Of a DNA stretch of 64,000 nt, positions 34,132 to 45,143 are shown piece by piece (position 1 is the first letter of the stretch; every line of letters begins with the position of its first letter). The stretch is from Corbicula japonica (Eukaryota > Mollusca > Bivalvia > Venerida > Cyrenidae). The stretch covers positions 124,001-188,000 of the forward strand of contig JAZAYU010000258.1 of NCBI GenBank assembly GCA_038501625.1. The letters run 5' to 3'. The notes under the pieces were generated by a model. That model was not told where the DNA came from. It ran no database searches and was given only the letters and a program-made list of their open reading frames with translations. Both the position numbers and the translations under genes were made by a program.

Positions 34132-35275
34132 GACATGATAAAATAAATTACTACAAAGAATTTTTATTTAAATACGGATGTTCATTCATATAAAATAATC
34201 GTCAGGCTATTGGATATGTATATAGGTTAATGAATTTACGGACTATAATCAGCATAGCGCAGCGCAGCTGCGCGACCAGCTAAAGTTTTAGATTGCTCTG
34301 TCATGTATAAGCACTTACCGACTTAGTGGTTGAAATTATAATTGGTAAAATACTAGAATTCATTTTATAACAGGTTTCAATCCGTCGGGTTTCTGTCGAC
34401 AGTAAAGAACGCGAATACACCTTCTGTATTTATTTCTGTAGTTCAATTTGATTATTAAAAAAATAGATAACTTAGACTATTTAATTCTGTAAACAACATT
34501 TGTGTCAGGGTTTTCACATGCTTAGTATATGTTCAATATAAAGCTTTATTCCAAAAATAATAATGCAGTTCAGATGAGCGTTTTTCTGCTAATTTTTAAA
34601 TTTAGTTCTAATTTGAATGTATTATTACGCATGTAAAATCCCTCAAATTCCGGTAAATTATCTGCCTGGAGCAAACATTACCATGACAACTTTAAGGGAT
34701 ATGGCCATCTTATCAGTTATAAAATTATCAAACCGCTTACAAAGTATGTGCAGCAATTTATTCTGCCTTTAAAGGGTAATAATGGTTGAAATTATTTTTA
34801 AGCCAATGAACCTTAATTCTCATTAAGTCGCGCGTCGGAAATGTGTTTAATAAAGGTCGATTTCCTCTATATAATCTAGAGAATCTAACAGCGAGAAGTG
34901 TCGATCGTGATCAGAATACACGGATGAGCGCGTTGATCTGGATATAAACTCTTTTGCCATGTTATGAATGATTTATTAATGAAGGAAATGGTAAAATGGA
35001 ACTTCCACGGACGAACCCTTGTTTCTCATCCCAAGGACAAACTGCTACACAGGTTTTTTTTCCTAAGAATTAGTTTGTTCACATGGTGTTTTCAGATAAA
35101 GAAATTTCATAATTCACTTTCTATAATATTATCTCAGTACATGTTTACGGGTCATTTAATGAGAACGTCACAAAACTACTTTCAGTTTGACTATTGATCG
35201 TCTGCACACCCATACATGGTAATTTAGGCGGCGACTGTTTTGTCAGTTACAAAAATAATTTCGACCATTATATAC
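34132..35275. other. Intergenic with a dispersed repeat piece
   Basis: 34434-34545 (TTCTGTATTTATTTCTGTAG, AATTCTGTAAACAAC, TTGTGTCAGG) recurs at 39575-39690. There is a GC-palindromic patch at 34257-34275. No gene. Confidence 0.4.
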
Positions 35276-35377
35276 GTTATAGTTTATTTAGAGGCTTGTA
35301 TGAAAAATTAAACGGTCGCCCAGCTGCGCTGGGCCTGACCGTTTAATTTTCATACAAGCCTCCAAATAAACTATAAC
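35276..35377. mobile_element. 102-bp foldback MITE
   Basis: GTTATAGTTTATTTAGAGGC plus TTGTATGAAAAATTAAACGG is mirrored by CCGTTTAATTTTCATACAAG plus CCTCCAAATAAACTATAAC around a GCCCAGCTGCGCTGGGC centre, itself a hairpin. It forms a nearly perfect single stem. Confidence 0.85.
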
Positions 35378-35529
35378 CTATACTTATTTTCACATCTACA
35401 TGTAAAATATTGATCGATTTCGAACCGAATTGCCAATATATCATTAATTACAAATATCCATAGTTCCATATCTTTTTAGTAACTGACATATACTCGTATC
35501 ACTGCTTCTTCTCCGTGAATGAACCATAA

Positions 35530-35685
35530 AGCCTGGCTACAAAGATCATTGCCAGTGTGGGTGCCAGTTACAAGAATCCCACTGCAAGAGAGCAACAGCT
35601 TAACGAGCGGTTCCTGGCGTGTTTGTTTTTTTGTAAAACGCATTATTTAGACCCGAAAGATCCACCAGAAATGATGAACAAATAA
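35530..35685 (+). CDS. Exon-like 51-codon frame, possible terminal exon
   Basis: The frame reads SLATKIIASVGASYKNPTAR, then EQQLNERFLACLFFCKTHYL and DPKDPPEMMNK before TAA, bounded upstream by TAA. Amino-acid usage looks protein-like and a splice acceptor (attgccag at 35554) lies inside. An AATAAA is found near 35980. A second frame is also open here, which weakens the case. No family recognised. Confidence 0.25.
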   Translation, partial: SLATKIIASVGASYKNPTAREQQLNERFLACLFFCKTHYLDPKDPPEMMNK

Positions 35686-36370
35686 TTTCCTCTGTTAAAA
35701 ATCTTTCCCTCTTTTTCTTAAATACTTTTATCTTATTATCTATTCTCTATGATTATTTTTAATCACTTCTATAATCTGCACTATCCTAATTATTTATTTC
35801 GACTATAACATGTATAAGGCTAGAATAGCCGCTGGTCTGATAAAAAGTTTGTTTGTCTTTTTATAGTTTTATGCATCCTAACAAAATGTTATAATAGCCA
35901 GTCTATTTTCTGCCCTACTGCATTGAGAGTGATGTTTGTATGGAAGGATGTAGACTGGCTTAAGATCCTGTTTTTAAATCAAATAAATTGACTTAAAATT
36001 GACTCTTAAAGTGTCACATTACGGTGTATATCGGTATTCCCTCAAATCGTGATGTTTAGAATTTTGTGGATACGTGTATTAAGTAAACTTATAAATACTA
36101 AACAAATTGCAATGGTTGATTTGTTAATACCTACCGTGTTTATTTGAAGTTGGAATAGGACTTTATTTGTTCAGAAATTGCTTGATTGAGTATATTACAT
36201 TACGTAATTGTGTAAGCTTAAGAGATAGTTAATCTGAATAACGTGGTAAACTTGAATTAATAAAACTAAGACTCGGCATAAAATTACTTGTAAAATCGAA
36301 TTTACTTAAGGTTGGAAATTCAGTAACCGGGTTAGCAATCGTCGAGTTGAAACATCTTTTCGCGTGATAA
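35686..36370. other. AT-rich 3'-flank-like stretch
   Basis: Parts (CTATAATCTGCACTATCCTA, AATTATTTATTTCGACTATA) resemble 40078-40110, so it belongs to a dispersed repeat also present at 39.6-40.2 kb. Confidence 0.35.
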
Positions 36371-36373
36371 AAT

Positions 36374-36490
36374 TTGCGCGAGCTCTCGCTCGTTTCCGGA
36401 GAGATCTCAACTCTGCGATACCTGAAAATACATATTATGATAATATTTGCGCGAGCTCTCGCTCGTTTCCAGAGAGATCTCAACTCTATG
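36374..36490. repeat. Direct repeat, 44 bp twice, 73 bp apart
   Basis: GCGCGAGCTCTCGCTCGTTT plus CCGGAGAGATCTCAACTCT occurs at 36376 and again, with one change, at 36449. Confidence 0.85.
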
Positions 36491-36902
36491 CTCGCGAATT
36501 TCCATTTGTCAATTCTGAGACAGGTTAACGTATCAACGGATTGCTGGCTTGTGAGACTGGTCTCCATTCTTAGATTCAGGGCTTTATGTTACATGTATAA
36601 TAAGGTTTTTTTTTAAATGCGGAACAGGTCCTAAAAGTTAAATCAAAGTAAGCATATTGAGCCTCCGAATGCATTTTTAAAGATTTTAGTGTAAGTGCTT
36701 TATCTATATGTGATTTTATGTTTTTCTGGAACAAATTAAAAAAATCATGCTGAAATTGAGTTGCAATTTAATAACCAAGACAACACGCGCATTAAAATAT
36801 AGAACAAATTTTTGAAGTATACTGCGATATTCTGTTTTGAGATTAAAAGTTAACTACCTCAGCATCATACATATTCAAGCTCGGATGTAGGATTTCTGGA
36901 AA

Positions 36903-38663
36903 GGAAGTGTCTCCGGGTCCGGGTCCGGACCTCTAGACTTTTGGTCTAGAGGTCCGGACCCGGACCCGGAGACAACCCTTATAGAGTTGTCTCGGGGTCC
37001 GGGAAAATTATTGTTATAGATATTATGCAGTGTTTGTGATATTTTCTAAAAATGTTATTATTTATCATCTTATTGAATCATAAAAATGTAATTTAGTCAT
37101 TAAAATGTTACATATAAGAATTTTATTTCAGTTTTGAAAGACCAATAATTCGTCGCTTTTTGCTAGCGGAAAGTGTAACCAACGGCACTTTCCAAATGCG
37201 ACCTAAATAACTTTAATAAATGAATGTTTGTTGCCTTTCATCTTCATTATACATCTTAACTTTTACTATTCCTCTTTTGTTATTTTATTGTTATAATAAA
37301 TATATATGTTTAGCTGAAATAATTGTTAATAAAATCGATTATTACGCCGCTAGCTTGTTCTGTAAAGGGAAGCTACTCGTGAAAATGTTTACAGCGCGAC
37401 ACATAAACGAAATGCGGCTTTGAACCTTAAATTGAATAATCAAACTTGTAAGTAAATAACATATAAACACATGATAGTGTTTGGATTCATGACGATGGCT
37501 GGGAAGATGTTAGCTGTGTATAAACCACGGAACGTGCTGATTTCAAGCGGATTTAATTCAGCTGAAAATATTCGGAATACCTTTTTTGTAATATATAAAA
37601 GACCGTGTCCATTTAAATTTATAGACTTATGTATGGAACTGCTTAAAACTACACACGACTTTTGTTGGCTTGTATTATCAAAAAAAAAAAGTGATGGACA
37701 CCTGGTCGTCTTCTTGCCATCTCACCTGGCTTTAAACTTCTTGCCACCATGAATACACCTATACGTCATTTCATAGTATTCAATCCTATCATTAAAGTTT
37801 TTATTTGGAGCACGGCTTGTTTGAGCATTTAAAGTTCTTGAATCTCTTTGAAAAGTGGCACGTTTTTCCTGTTTTTGATACAAGTTAATTTTACTTTTAA
37901 ACGAAACAAAATCACTGAATTTTTCATCTATATGAAACTTGTGTGCCATGTTTCCCACTGACACAAGCCAACTGACGCTAAAATCTAAATTTAAAGCCTG
38001 CTCTTCAAAGCTTTCGGCCCTTTTTGTCTTCACATTAAGGTGTAAATACTCAATTGTGCGGTATATTTTGAGCAGACCAATTAGGGCCAATCAAGACACC
38101 TGGACATATTGGATGATCATTTCGAAAATAACCATTAATACCTAGCTAACTGTAGTTTTTCACAGGTCTGTTTAGTATAATAATCCAATAACAATAAGCG
38201 TCGGATCATAATAAAAACACATACAAATTTTCATTGTGTATCAGTTTATTTATTAAATTATATATTATTTTCAATCATTATTATCAACAATACAACAAAG
38301 CAACGATAGATCATGTACGCAATATGCAATCACAGCTTCACTCATCAATTTAAGTACTTTAGACCGCAGTTGGAACGTGTCGTTGGTTATACTTCCAACG
38401 AGCTATACAGGACGAATTATTTGGTCTTAAAAATTAAAATAAAATTCTTAAATTAAAAAATTTAATGACTAAATTACATTTTAATGATTCAATAAGATGA
38501 TAAATAATAACATTTTTGAGAAAATATCACATAAACTGCATAATATCTATAACAATGATTTTCCCGGACCCTGAGACAACTCTATATGGGTTGTCTCCGG
38601 GTCCGAGTCCGGACCTCTAGACTTTTGGTCTAAAGGTCCGGACCCGGACCCGGAGACACTTCC
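36903..38663. mobile_element. Mutator-like element with 9-bp target duplication
   Basis: TTCTGGAAA is duplicated directly outside both ends (36894-36902 and 38664-38672). The tips GGAAGTGTCTCCGGGTCCGG are mirrored, and the inverted arms extend about 255 bp (to ~37155 and from ~38405), including an internal GGTCCGGACC hairpin. A 9-bp duplication and long TIRs are characteristic of Mutator-like elements, and the interior ORF agrees. The element is 1761 bp and lacks the catalytic transposase region, so it is presumably non-autonomous. Confidence 0.85.
37722..38090 (-). pseudogene. FAR1/ZSWIM-like N-terminal fragment of a MULE transposase
   Basis: A 122-codon frame contains FHIDEKFSDFVSFKSKINLY, then FQRDSRTLNAQ and YYEMTYRCIHGGKKFKAR before TGA. 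The pattern F.SF..K...Y.......F....SRT followed by L.Y..V...C.HGG..FK is that of the FAR1/ZSWIM3-type zinc-binding N-terminus found in MULE-derived proteins, as I recall the family. The downstream DDE region is missing. It lies inside the 36.9-38.7 kb element. Confidence 0.5.
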
Positions 38664-38672
38664 TTCTGGAAA

Positions 38673-39078
38673 TGGGGTTCGTTTGCGACAGTTGTATGAT
38701 ATTGATAATTTCCAACTTTCTTACCAAAATCTCCATGAACATAAAACATTGCTCCCCTCCCCCACTTCTTAAAAAAGGAGGGTTCAAACAACCTCACTGA
38801 ACACTTTCTGGATCCGCCCCAGTATATTCTACTTAAAGTTTTGAAAAACTAGCGATCCGCCCCGTTTAAACTATGGTCGTTTTATTAATTTAAAAAAATA
38901 TGTGCAAACTGAATAAAAAAAGGAGAGAGATAATTTGTTGATTGATATAACCTTCACATAGAAAACAAGTTATTGCGATATCCTGTTTTTATTGCGAATC
39001 CTGTTTTGAGGTTTAAGTTATGCTTTACTGAATTTTGTAAAGGCAAAAATTGATCCAATAATAATTACATGTATGTTA
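38673..39078. other. Intergenic, scrap of the CTGGATCCGCCCC repeat
   Basis: 38770-38825 carries a degenerate piece of the family at 21715-21900. Nothing else was seen. Confidence 0.4.
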
Positions 39079-39256
39079 CATTAGAAACGCAACTGTTTTA
39101 AACAGGAAATATATCTGGATTTATATATTTTGTGTTTAATGAAGTTGCGCTTCTAATTTCTTTGACGATAAATATAACTGCTGAAAGTAATTAGAAACGC
39201 AACTTCTTTAAACACGAAATATACTTCGTGTTTAAAGAAGTTGCGTTGCTATTACA
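39079..39256. mobile_element. Two adjacent palindromic MITE units
   Basis: Unit 2 (39190-39256): TTAGAAACGCAACTTCTTTA plus AACACGAAATATA is mirrored by TTCGTGTTTAAAGAAGTTGC plus GTTGCTA, a nearly perfect hairpin. Unit 1 (39079-39160) is an older version of the same palindrome (ACGCAACTGTTTTAAAC against GTTTAATGAAGTTGCGC). Confidence 0.75.
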
Positions 39257-39574
39257 ATTTATCGATATCGACTTGCTTGGGCCTGGGGCATTAACTTGCA
39301 TTCGCGGTTTAGTGAAATGAAAAATGTGACATTTCATTATGCACTAAATAAATTAATAATTTTCACCTCTGCTGTAAAATGATACCAGATGCGAATTCAA
39401 GAAAACAAGACACATTCCTCATAACGTGTATTATTTTTGTGATAAAGGACTCGTTACCAATTAGATCTTTTATCAATTGTGGACGTTTTGAACATGGGAA
39501 ATAGCAAAGGTGTCCAAAACAAAGTTTTGTTGTATTTAATGTAGATGGCGATGTTTTGTTGTTATTGAACACAC

Positions 39575-39740
39575 ATAAAGTTTCTGTATTTATATTTAAG
39601 TTCACTTTGATTATTAATAACAATAAATAACTAATAATTCTGTAAACAATATTTGTGTCAGATATTCCCGTACAAGGTTTTCATTTGCTTAGTAAATGCT
39701 CTCCCACGTGGAGGAAATAAAGGTATCTATCTATCTATCT
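39575..39740 (+). repeat. Dispersed repeat ending in (TATC)n
   Basis: Similar to 34434-34545 and ending AATAAAGGTATCTATCTATC. A short tandem tail of this kind marks the 3' end of many non-LTR or SINE-type retroposons. No coding part was recognised. Confidence 0.35.
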
Positions 39741-42009
39741 GTTAGCTACCATTTTTTCAGCATAGTAGCATACCCTTCCAATCCGCTAAAGTTAAGCTCC
39801 CGCGTTACAAAAATGTGTTATAGCATAATTATAACAGATAATCATCATAGTTTTTGTTCGCTACCGTTTTCAGCACGACAGAAAATTATTAATTCTGCTT
39901 TGAAACGCAAATACATTTCACATATCAAATTTAATGATCGGTGTCAACCCGAATTGAGAATATCTCATTAATGGCACGTGTTCACAACTCCATTTCTCCC
40001 ATACCTGTTAAAACTCGATCACTCTGATTCTGTAAATTTCTATCTATTTTTCTAAGACTATTTGAAATATTTCCTATATCTGCACTAACTAAAATTATTT
40101 ATTCCGACTATAATAACGTTTTGAAATGTAAACTAATATGTCTAATCTGTTAATGTTAGATAACTACAATATAATATAACAAGAATTTAATTGATCCTAA
40201 CGCGTGAATAAAAACATGATGAACATGGAAATTTTATATAAATCAAACAATACTTGCACAATCACAGTTAAATAAAATTATAAAAGAAATATACTCGCGT
40301 TTTTATTATTTTGACCGATATCATTGTTGTTGTTGTAAAATTGCTACTGTTCTCAGCGCACATAAATTTCAAATATAATTCTTTATTTCATGTGACACGG
40401 CTGTTATCATTAAGCAAACAGTGCACATCCAGACCACGCGCACATCCGCGTCGTCTGATCAGGATCTTCACCGTTTGCTTTTCGATACATTAGGTTTTTT
40501 TCTAACTGAGAAGTGAACAATGTATACCCTGTTTAGGTGACACTTATGTGATTAAATACCATTTTTCGATGTCAATGATTGCAAGGCGTGTAGAAAAACA
40601 ACTCAAAGGCTTATGACACTATTTATTCAGCGAATGGAAACATGAAATTATTGGGTTTTCGAAATAATCGACTTTTAGAAATCCGACTTGAACATACCTA
40701 ATCTTAGTAATATTTTTAATTTATTTCACGAAACAGACTCGTGTCATTTCACAAAAATCACGTGTGAAACTATCAATAAAAGAATCGGTTTCACTTCTTG
40801 TGGTGCTTTCGGTTTTAAAAATACTAATACAAACGTTCGAACATATCAATCGATATGGTAGGGGCCTCCAGAAGTGTATTAGTTAACTTGCGTATGTATT
40901 CCAAAACTGACCATCATATCTAATGTATAGCACCCTGATCGCCTCTTGTAATGGAACGCCTCTTTTATAAACATCAACCAATAGAAAATAAGTAACACAT
41001 TAACACGATAACGTGATTCGTGGGGTGGAGTTGTAATAATTGATGATTCGTTCATCATTTTAATATCCGCATTAATTGATTTGCGATAAGAATCTAAAGT
41101 CATAAAAACTGAATTTGGTGATTTAATTATTTTATTAGTTTGAATTAACCTCGGTACTTCCGTCTTTTGGCGCACTAGCTAGGTTAAACTTGAATTTACT
41201 ATAACACCATAATGTCCTTGTTCATAATTTGTTTTGGAAAATTCTTGTTTAAAGGGAAATGGGAACTAACAAAATGATTAGCTATTAATCTACAACTTAA
41301 TATTTTGGACTTTTGATGAAGCTTTCTAAATATTGAAAATTAATTTATATAGGCGTATATGTTTACTCATCATTATTAAAAACGGGATTTAAATCTCATA
41401 AGTTAATGAAAGTGTACAAGTAAATATATTGTGTTTAATGCTTGATACTGTTTCAAACACGTCATCATCATTGTTTTTAGTAATGAACTTAAAATGGCAG
41501 GAATGTGGAAATCTGGAATTTAGTTAATGATTAATGCGTCTCATGATTTTGTTTTATCAGTTTATGATGACAATATGTATTGAGATGATCACTTATAATT
41601 AAATATCTTTGAATTTCTGTTAATTGGAATATAACTTAAAGTTTGATTGAATGAATTCTGAATTTGTCTAATAAATGTCGAATGTCGTCTTATCAAAGAC
41701 CTATATTATACAATATATATAGGTCTCTGGTCTAATTGTTCCTTGCAAGTTTAATTTTTTTTATCTTATTTTAACGAAAGTTCGAATCTAAAGAATAAAT
41801 AAAGCTTTTCAATTGCCTGCATTTTTCAGATGCACATTCACATTTATTTCGAGTCTTATAAATAAAATAAGGCAGAACTCTGCTTTAATAGAGAATGAAT
41901 AAGAGTATGAGAGACATCGGGATTCTTTCTGAATCTGGGTTCAACCATTTTAACTATAGCACTAACGACATGTATAACCCCCTCCCTTTTCCGCTGGATT
42001 CTTATGAAG
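39741..42009. other. Intergenic, one degenerate MITE
   Basis: 40420-40535 (CACATCCGCGTCGTCTGATC, AGGATCTTCACCGTTTGC, GAAGTGAACAATG) is a decayed piggyBac-type MITE relative of 22252-22484. A small palindrome, AGACCTATATTATACAATAT with its mirror, is at 41697-41731. No gene was seen. Confidence 0.4.
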
Positions 42010-42610
42010 TAATGTTTATACTTTAAACTATTCTCTATTCCGAAAAGAAAGCGTGCACTTTTTACATTAACTGCTTTTCTTAATGAATACATTTTAGCAC
42101 CGTTTACACTTGAAGAATATTCGCGTGTTTTATTTGTAAAGCAATTATCACAATAATATCCTTATATACGCCGTAAGTGTTATGGTTGTACAAAATGACA
42201 CTTTCTTAACTATTTAACTCCTAATTTTATTTTTTTAATGTGTTGAGTCCACTAAATAAATAAAATATGTATGAAATTTTTAATCTTGCGATTATTTCCC
42301 GTGTGACAATAGTATATAAGACGGGTTACAAACTTAAAACTGTACTCTATTTCAAAAGAAAGTGAGCGCTTCCTTTTCGGTGAATTTTCTTTAACTGATC
42401 TTCTTAATTAATACATTTTAGCACCGATTACACCTTCCGAATATATTTGTACGGCGATTATCATTATATCCTTATACACTCCGCAAAATGTTATTGCTGT
42501 AAAAAAAGGACATTATCTTAACTATTTAATTTGTTCCGTGCACTAAATAAATTATGACATTTTTAATCTTGCGATTATTTACCGCGTGAAACTAGTATAT
42601 CAGACGGGTT
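42010..42610. repeat. Tandem duplication, ~285-bp unit, two copies
   Basis: Shared blocks in order: TCTATT..AAAGAAAG, ATACATTTTAGCACCG, ATATCCTTATA, TTAACTATTTAA, CACTAAATAAAT, TTTTTAATCTTGCGATTATT and GACGGGTTAC, at 42030-42330 and 42340-42610. They are diverged, so this is an old duplication. Confidence 0.7.
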
Positions 42611-42689
42611 ACCAAACCAGGATATGTGTTGATGTTTCTGGGGACAATCGTTTCGCTCTGCCGCTCTATGGGTTGGTAAATTATGAAGA

Positions 42690-42790
42690 CACTATGCGAA
42701 ATCGATAAGATCACGGTAGGAGGTCGTCTAAACGCGATGCGAAATCCCGACTCGCATCTTTTATCGCGTTTTTAAGTGATCTAATGCAAC
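42690..42790. repeat. CGCGAAA-word scrap
   Basis: ATGCGAAATCGATAAGATCAC and, mirrored, GACTCGCATC..ATCGCGTTTT..GTGATC resemble the 32.6-33.8 kb foldback in miniature. Confidence 0.4.
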
Positions 42791-42955
42791 CATAGAGTAC
42801 AAAAAGGAGAACGTGCAAGTCAGGAGCATTAAGTAGCTTTTTCTTCCCGGTTCTTGTTTCATGGAGATTATAACAATGTTATACATAAAAGTTCAGAATT
42901 TAAAAAAGAAACTTAGTAAAATGTTAAGATATATTTGTTTCATCGTGTTCAAATA

Positions 42956-43049
42956 TCATCATCATCATCATCATCATCACCACCACCACCACCACCACCA
43001 CCACCACCACCACCATCACCATCACCATCACCATCATCATCATCATCAT

Positions 43050-43080
<31 letters not shown>
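42956..43080. repeat. (CAT/CAC)n microsatellite
   Basis: CAT and CAC trinucleotides fill the interval. The polyhistidine frame across it is an artefact. Confidence 0.95.
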
Positions 43081-43083
<3 letters not shown>

Positions 43084-43220
43084 CTTCGTCATCACATGTT
43101 ATTTTTATTTTTATTTTTTTGGCTTGCAGATTTGCAATATAGTTCATCGGTGACCACGGGATCTTTGTAATTTAAATAAACTGTTTATTGTAGGTTCTGC
43201 AGATGCTGCTCCTGCAGACT

Positions 43221-43250
43221 GTGATGATGATGATGATTATGGTGATGATA

Positions 43251-43286
<36 letters not shown>

Positions 43287-43316
43287 CAGCTGCTGCTGCT
43301 GCTGATGATGATGATG
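43221..43316. repeat. (GAT)n microsatellite with a GCT patch
   Basis: GAT trinucleotides with an interior GCT run. It is complementary in sense to the CAT array 150 bp upstream, so the two could pair. Confidence 0.9.
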
Positions 43317-43430
43317 GCTGTTTTTGGTATTTACAATTCCGGCATTTAATAGCATCTACATAGCTATTTTCATTTTCATACGCATTTATGGTAGGTGACC
43401 AATATGTTGTGGCCATATAAAAGCTAAATG

Positions 43431-43448
43431 CCCCCCCCCCCCCCCCCC
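43431..43448. repeat. Poly(C) tract, 18 bases
   Basis: Uninterrupted C run followed by GCCGG. Confidence 0.9.
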
Positions 43449-45086
43449 GCCGGTTTTGGCATGGACACCGATTATAGGGGCACAAGTTTGGTGGTATGTT
43501 TCATTATAAGCATTAATTCGGTGATTCTCACAATAATATCTGATATCGCTTATACTCTTTAGTTCGCTCTGAAATATTTTAAGCTTTAAACCTCGACATT
43601 TCATTTTTATTAGCAACATATATTGAAAATATGACAATATAAGCATCTAATAAAATGACTGCAGCTTAATCTGCTTCGACCATTACACCATATCGTGTAT
43701 ATTTATGTACAACACCAGCAGGTGACAATCGTTAGCCTGCGGCAATTGGCAGCAGGAAATGGACGGGTCCATTTTAAGAAATGACATCCTATTTTCAAAA
43801 ATAAACTCGTCTATTTCGCATCCAGCAGTGGACGGGTACAAGTGATAAAACCACTGTACTAATACATGCGATAAAAACTGAGACCCGTCTAAGGTCAGAG
43901 GACAGTAAATATAAAAGCCTAGCGCGGATTGGACAATTTTGTCTTGGGACGATCCGGGCTTAATTTATTTTCAAACTCTCATTGGCCAAAATTATAAAGA
44001 ATAAAAATAATGTTTTGTTTTCAAAAATGTAAAATGACTTTAAATAGATACTTTAAAATGAAAATAATTTTTAAAAACACTGTTTGAAAGGTGATTTGTG
44101 GCATTTTAATGAAGTTGGTACTTTTCTGATTTTGGGTTAGAGATTTGTTTACATTCTGGGGGTGATTACATCCGGTTCCAAATGCTGAGAGAATGAGTTG
44201 GTGAGGTCACCAATTCTTGGTCATTTTTGCATTTCCCAAGAGTGCCACTATGCAAATCTGGGGTAGTTTTGGAACAAGTCGTGTAAATAAAATCACAGGA
44301 GGACCAAATCTTATAATGTAAGTCTATGGGAAACTATTTAGTGGTCTCTGACCTCTATTGTTTAGCTTAGTTTGAGCACATATATATTCTTGTTACGTTA
44401 TCGGCACGGAAGTGTCTTCTCGACCGGGCCCGGCACAGTTAACAGAACGATGGGAACCAGACTAGCGCAAATACTGCAGTGAATTGTTATATCGTAATTG
44501 TAATATATAATAGATGACAACTTAAGAATTTAGTTATCCGCATTGTGGGAAATTTGTTGTAGATGAGATAGTTGTGACATAACTTGAACAATTCTAATCT
44601 TTTGGAGATCTCTTGGGCGGGGGTTAGGCCTAGTATTCTACCGTAGACAGCGCATAGATGTATATCTGGTCTATTTTAGTAATCAAAATCTATGCATTAT
44701 TAAAATGAAATACACAAATACCGCTTTCAGCTTTAAGAATGTAAAACGTAGAGCTCGGAGGTGGCGGTCGCCTCTTCACCGAGGAAAAAAGAAAAAAGAA
44801 ACTCGACTTTCTCTCTTTTAAAAAAGATTCCCGTCTTTAATAGTGTACTGTTTTCAGTCAAATTAAACAGCGATAGCTATATAGGTGGCATGGTTGAGTA
44901 AAGAAGTGCGGTATCGCCAAACGCGCTACTTCCTTTCATTTTTGTGAAGGGGGAGGGGGGCACCGAACCCCCGGCGAAGAGACCTCTGGATCCGCCCCTG
45001 AATCCCAGAACAAGTATATATTTGGAATGATATTCCATTCGTACAAATTCCGCATTAGCCGAATGATCTAGACCGTTTCTCAACAT
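43449..45086. other. Intergenic; CTGGATCCGCCCC repeat at the right
   Basis: 44940-45005 holds a G-rich then CTGGATCCGCCCCTGA repeat piece. Elsewhere I see no gene, although 43700-44450 is less AT-rich than its surroundings. Confidence 0.35.
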
Positions 45087-45143
45087 TATATCTTTGACTC
45101 CTGGTTCTGCAGGTCGTTGGTTCGAATCCCGGAAACGTCATAA
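45087..45143 (+). other. tRNA-like 3' half with B box
   Basis: GACTCCTGGTTCTGCAGGTC then GTTGGTTCGAATCCC carries a good pol III B box (GGTTCGAATCC). The acceptor and D arm are not recognisable upstream, so this is a tRNA or SINE fragment rather than a working tRNA gene. Confidence 0.4.

Noticed and set aside
42861..43142. 93-codon frame with a long polyhistidine run
   Set aside because: It is a translation of the (CAT/CAC)n microsatellite; both flanks are non-coding in composition.
45087..45143. Functional tRNA gene
   Set aside because: Only the T-arm half with the B box is recognisable; no acceptor stem or D arm could be folded.
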